Shown here: in pieces, positions 13,150 to 13,600 of the stretch
How positions within the stretch are numbered: the first letter of the stretch is position 1
How the letters are laid out: each line of letters starts with the position of its first letter
Assembly: GCA_003501835.1 (NCBI GenBank)
Contig: DNOU01000135.1
Span: 1,780-15,379, forward strand
DNA: 13,600 nt
Direction: 5' to 3'
From: Anaerolineaceae bacterium
GTDB lineage: Bacteria; Chloroflexota; Anaerolineae; Anaerolineales; Anaerolineaceae
Translations under genes and position numbers: made by a program
Notes under the pieces: model-generated
Database searches by the model: none
The model's input: only the letters and a program-made list of their open reading frames with translations
Told to the model about the DNA's origin: nothing

Positions 13150-13600
13150 TGTCACCCGCATGCTCGATTCCAGGAAGGTGGCATACACTGCGCTTGAATT
13201 GCCCGAGGAGAAGCTTGGAGCGATCGAAACTGCCGAAATTCTCAATGTGCCGGCAAACCTGGTGTACAAGACCATCATTATCACCCGCAGCAAGGGGAAG
13301 CCCGTATGTTGCGTCGTCCCCGGAGACAGTGAAGTGGATTTAAAGGCGGTGTCCACTTTCCTGGGCGAGAAGAAGGTTCACGTTCCCACACAGGCAGAAG
13401 CCGAACAATTGACCGGGCTCCAGGCTGGCGGAATTTCACCTCTCGCATTGATCAACAAGGGATTCCAGGTAATCCTGGATGATTCAGCGTTGAACCATGA
13501 TGAAATTCACATCTCCGGCGGTCAGCGCGGGTTGAACATCCGAATGAAGGCTTCAGATATCATCCGCTTGACCAATGCCAGGGTTGCGACGATCTCTTTG
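13133..13600 (+). CDS. ybaK: YbaK-type Cys-tRNA(Pro) deacylase (3' end outside window)
   Basis: 156 residues are visible and the frame is still open at the window edge. YbaK/EbsC proteins hydrolyse cysteine wrongly charged on tRNA(Pro), a trans-editing step in the cytoplasm. Landmarks are VYKTIII with K46, the position of the catalytic lysine in the family, AGGISPL (98-104) lining the pocket, and ISGGQRGLNI (127-136) near the end. Since the family is about 155-160 residues long, only a few codons should be missing. The ATG at 13133 follows AGGAAA (13121-13126) with 6-base spacing and overlaps the PHP-domain gene by 17 bases, so translation is probably coupled. Other YbaK-like editing specificities are possible, but this branch best resembles the Cys-tRNA(Pro) enzymes. 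Confidence 0.93.
   Translation, partial: MAVSNNVTRMLDSRKVAYTALELPEEKLGAIETAEILNVPANLVYKTIIITRSKGKPVCCVVPGDSEVDLKAVSTFLGEKKVHVPTQAEAEQLTGLQAGGISPLALINKGFQVILDDSALNHDEIHISGGQRGLNIRMKASDIIRLTNARVATISL

Overview
The window looks like a bacterial chromosomal segment of roughly 50-55% GC by eye. The gene styles suggest a member of the Chloroflexota, class Anaerolineae. They include soluble multi-domain histidine kinases, an XRE/TPR pair, a cysteine-free and apparently membrane-anchored peptide-binding protein, and short SecG and DsbA-like proteins with plain membrane anchors. That placement is an impression from the protein sequences, not a measured result. A parB gene is consistent with a position near the replication origin, but no parS site was found. 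Coding density is very high: no gene-free stretch reaches 300 bases, and the longest is about 87 bases. I see no tRNA, rRNA, CRISPR array or insertion sequence.

Plus-strand block 1 (1-5214) starts with the 3' part of parB, followed by a YtcJ-type amidohydrolase directly after its stop codon. Next comes a signalling cassette of two histidine kinases without membrane segments and one OmpR/PhoB-type response regulator, all spaced by fewer than 20 bases. The first kinase carries an N-terminal MshEN-like domain, a fold known to bind cyclic di-GMP in secretion ATPases. The second carries a GAF-like region and an Asn in place of the usual Asp of the G1 box.

Plus-strand block 2 (5215-7372) is an apparent operon of a tandem-HTH XRE regulator, a TPR protein and a two-domain GNAT acetyltransferase. 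A -10-like box and a small inverted repeat lie in front of it. A DsbA-like thiol oxidoreductase (7445-8128) follows with its own strong ribosome binding site and ends at a bidirectional terminator (about 8153-8176).

Minus-strand block (8198-11996), in transcription order: secG, a terminator-like hairpin, an orphan peptide-type solute-binding protein, a 174-residue protein of unknown function, a PduO-type cobalamin adenosyltransferase and a DUF554 membrane protein. The last four genes are tightly packed or overlapping. A good extended -10 promoter precedes secG.

Divergent from secG, on the plus strand, are a CehA/McbA-like PHP-domain metallohydrolase and, overlapping its end, a YbaK-type Cys-tRNA(Pro) deacylase that runs off the window.

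The most interesting points are the MshEN-histidine kinase fusion in a two-kinase/one-regulator cassette, the XRE-TPR-GNAT operon with a possible autoregulatory operator, and the unknown 174-residue protein between a peptide-binding protein and a divergent adenosyltransferase.
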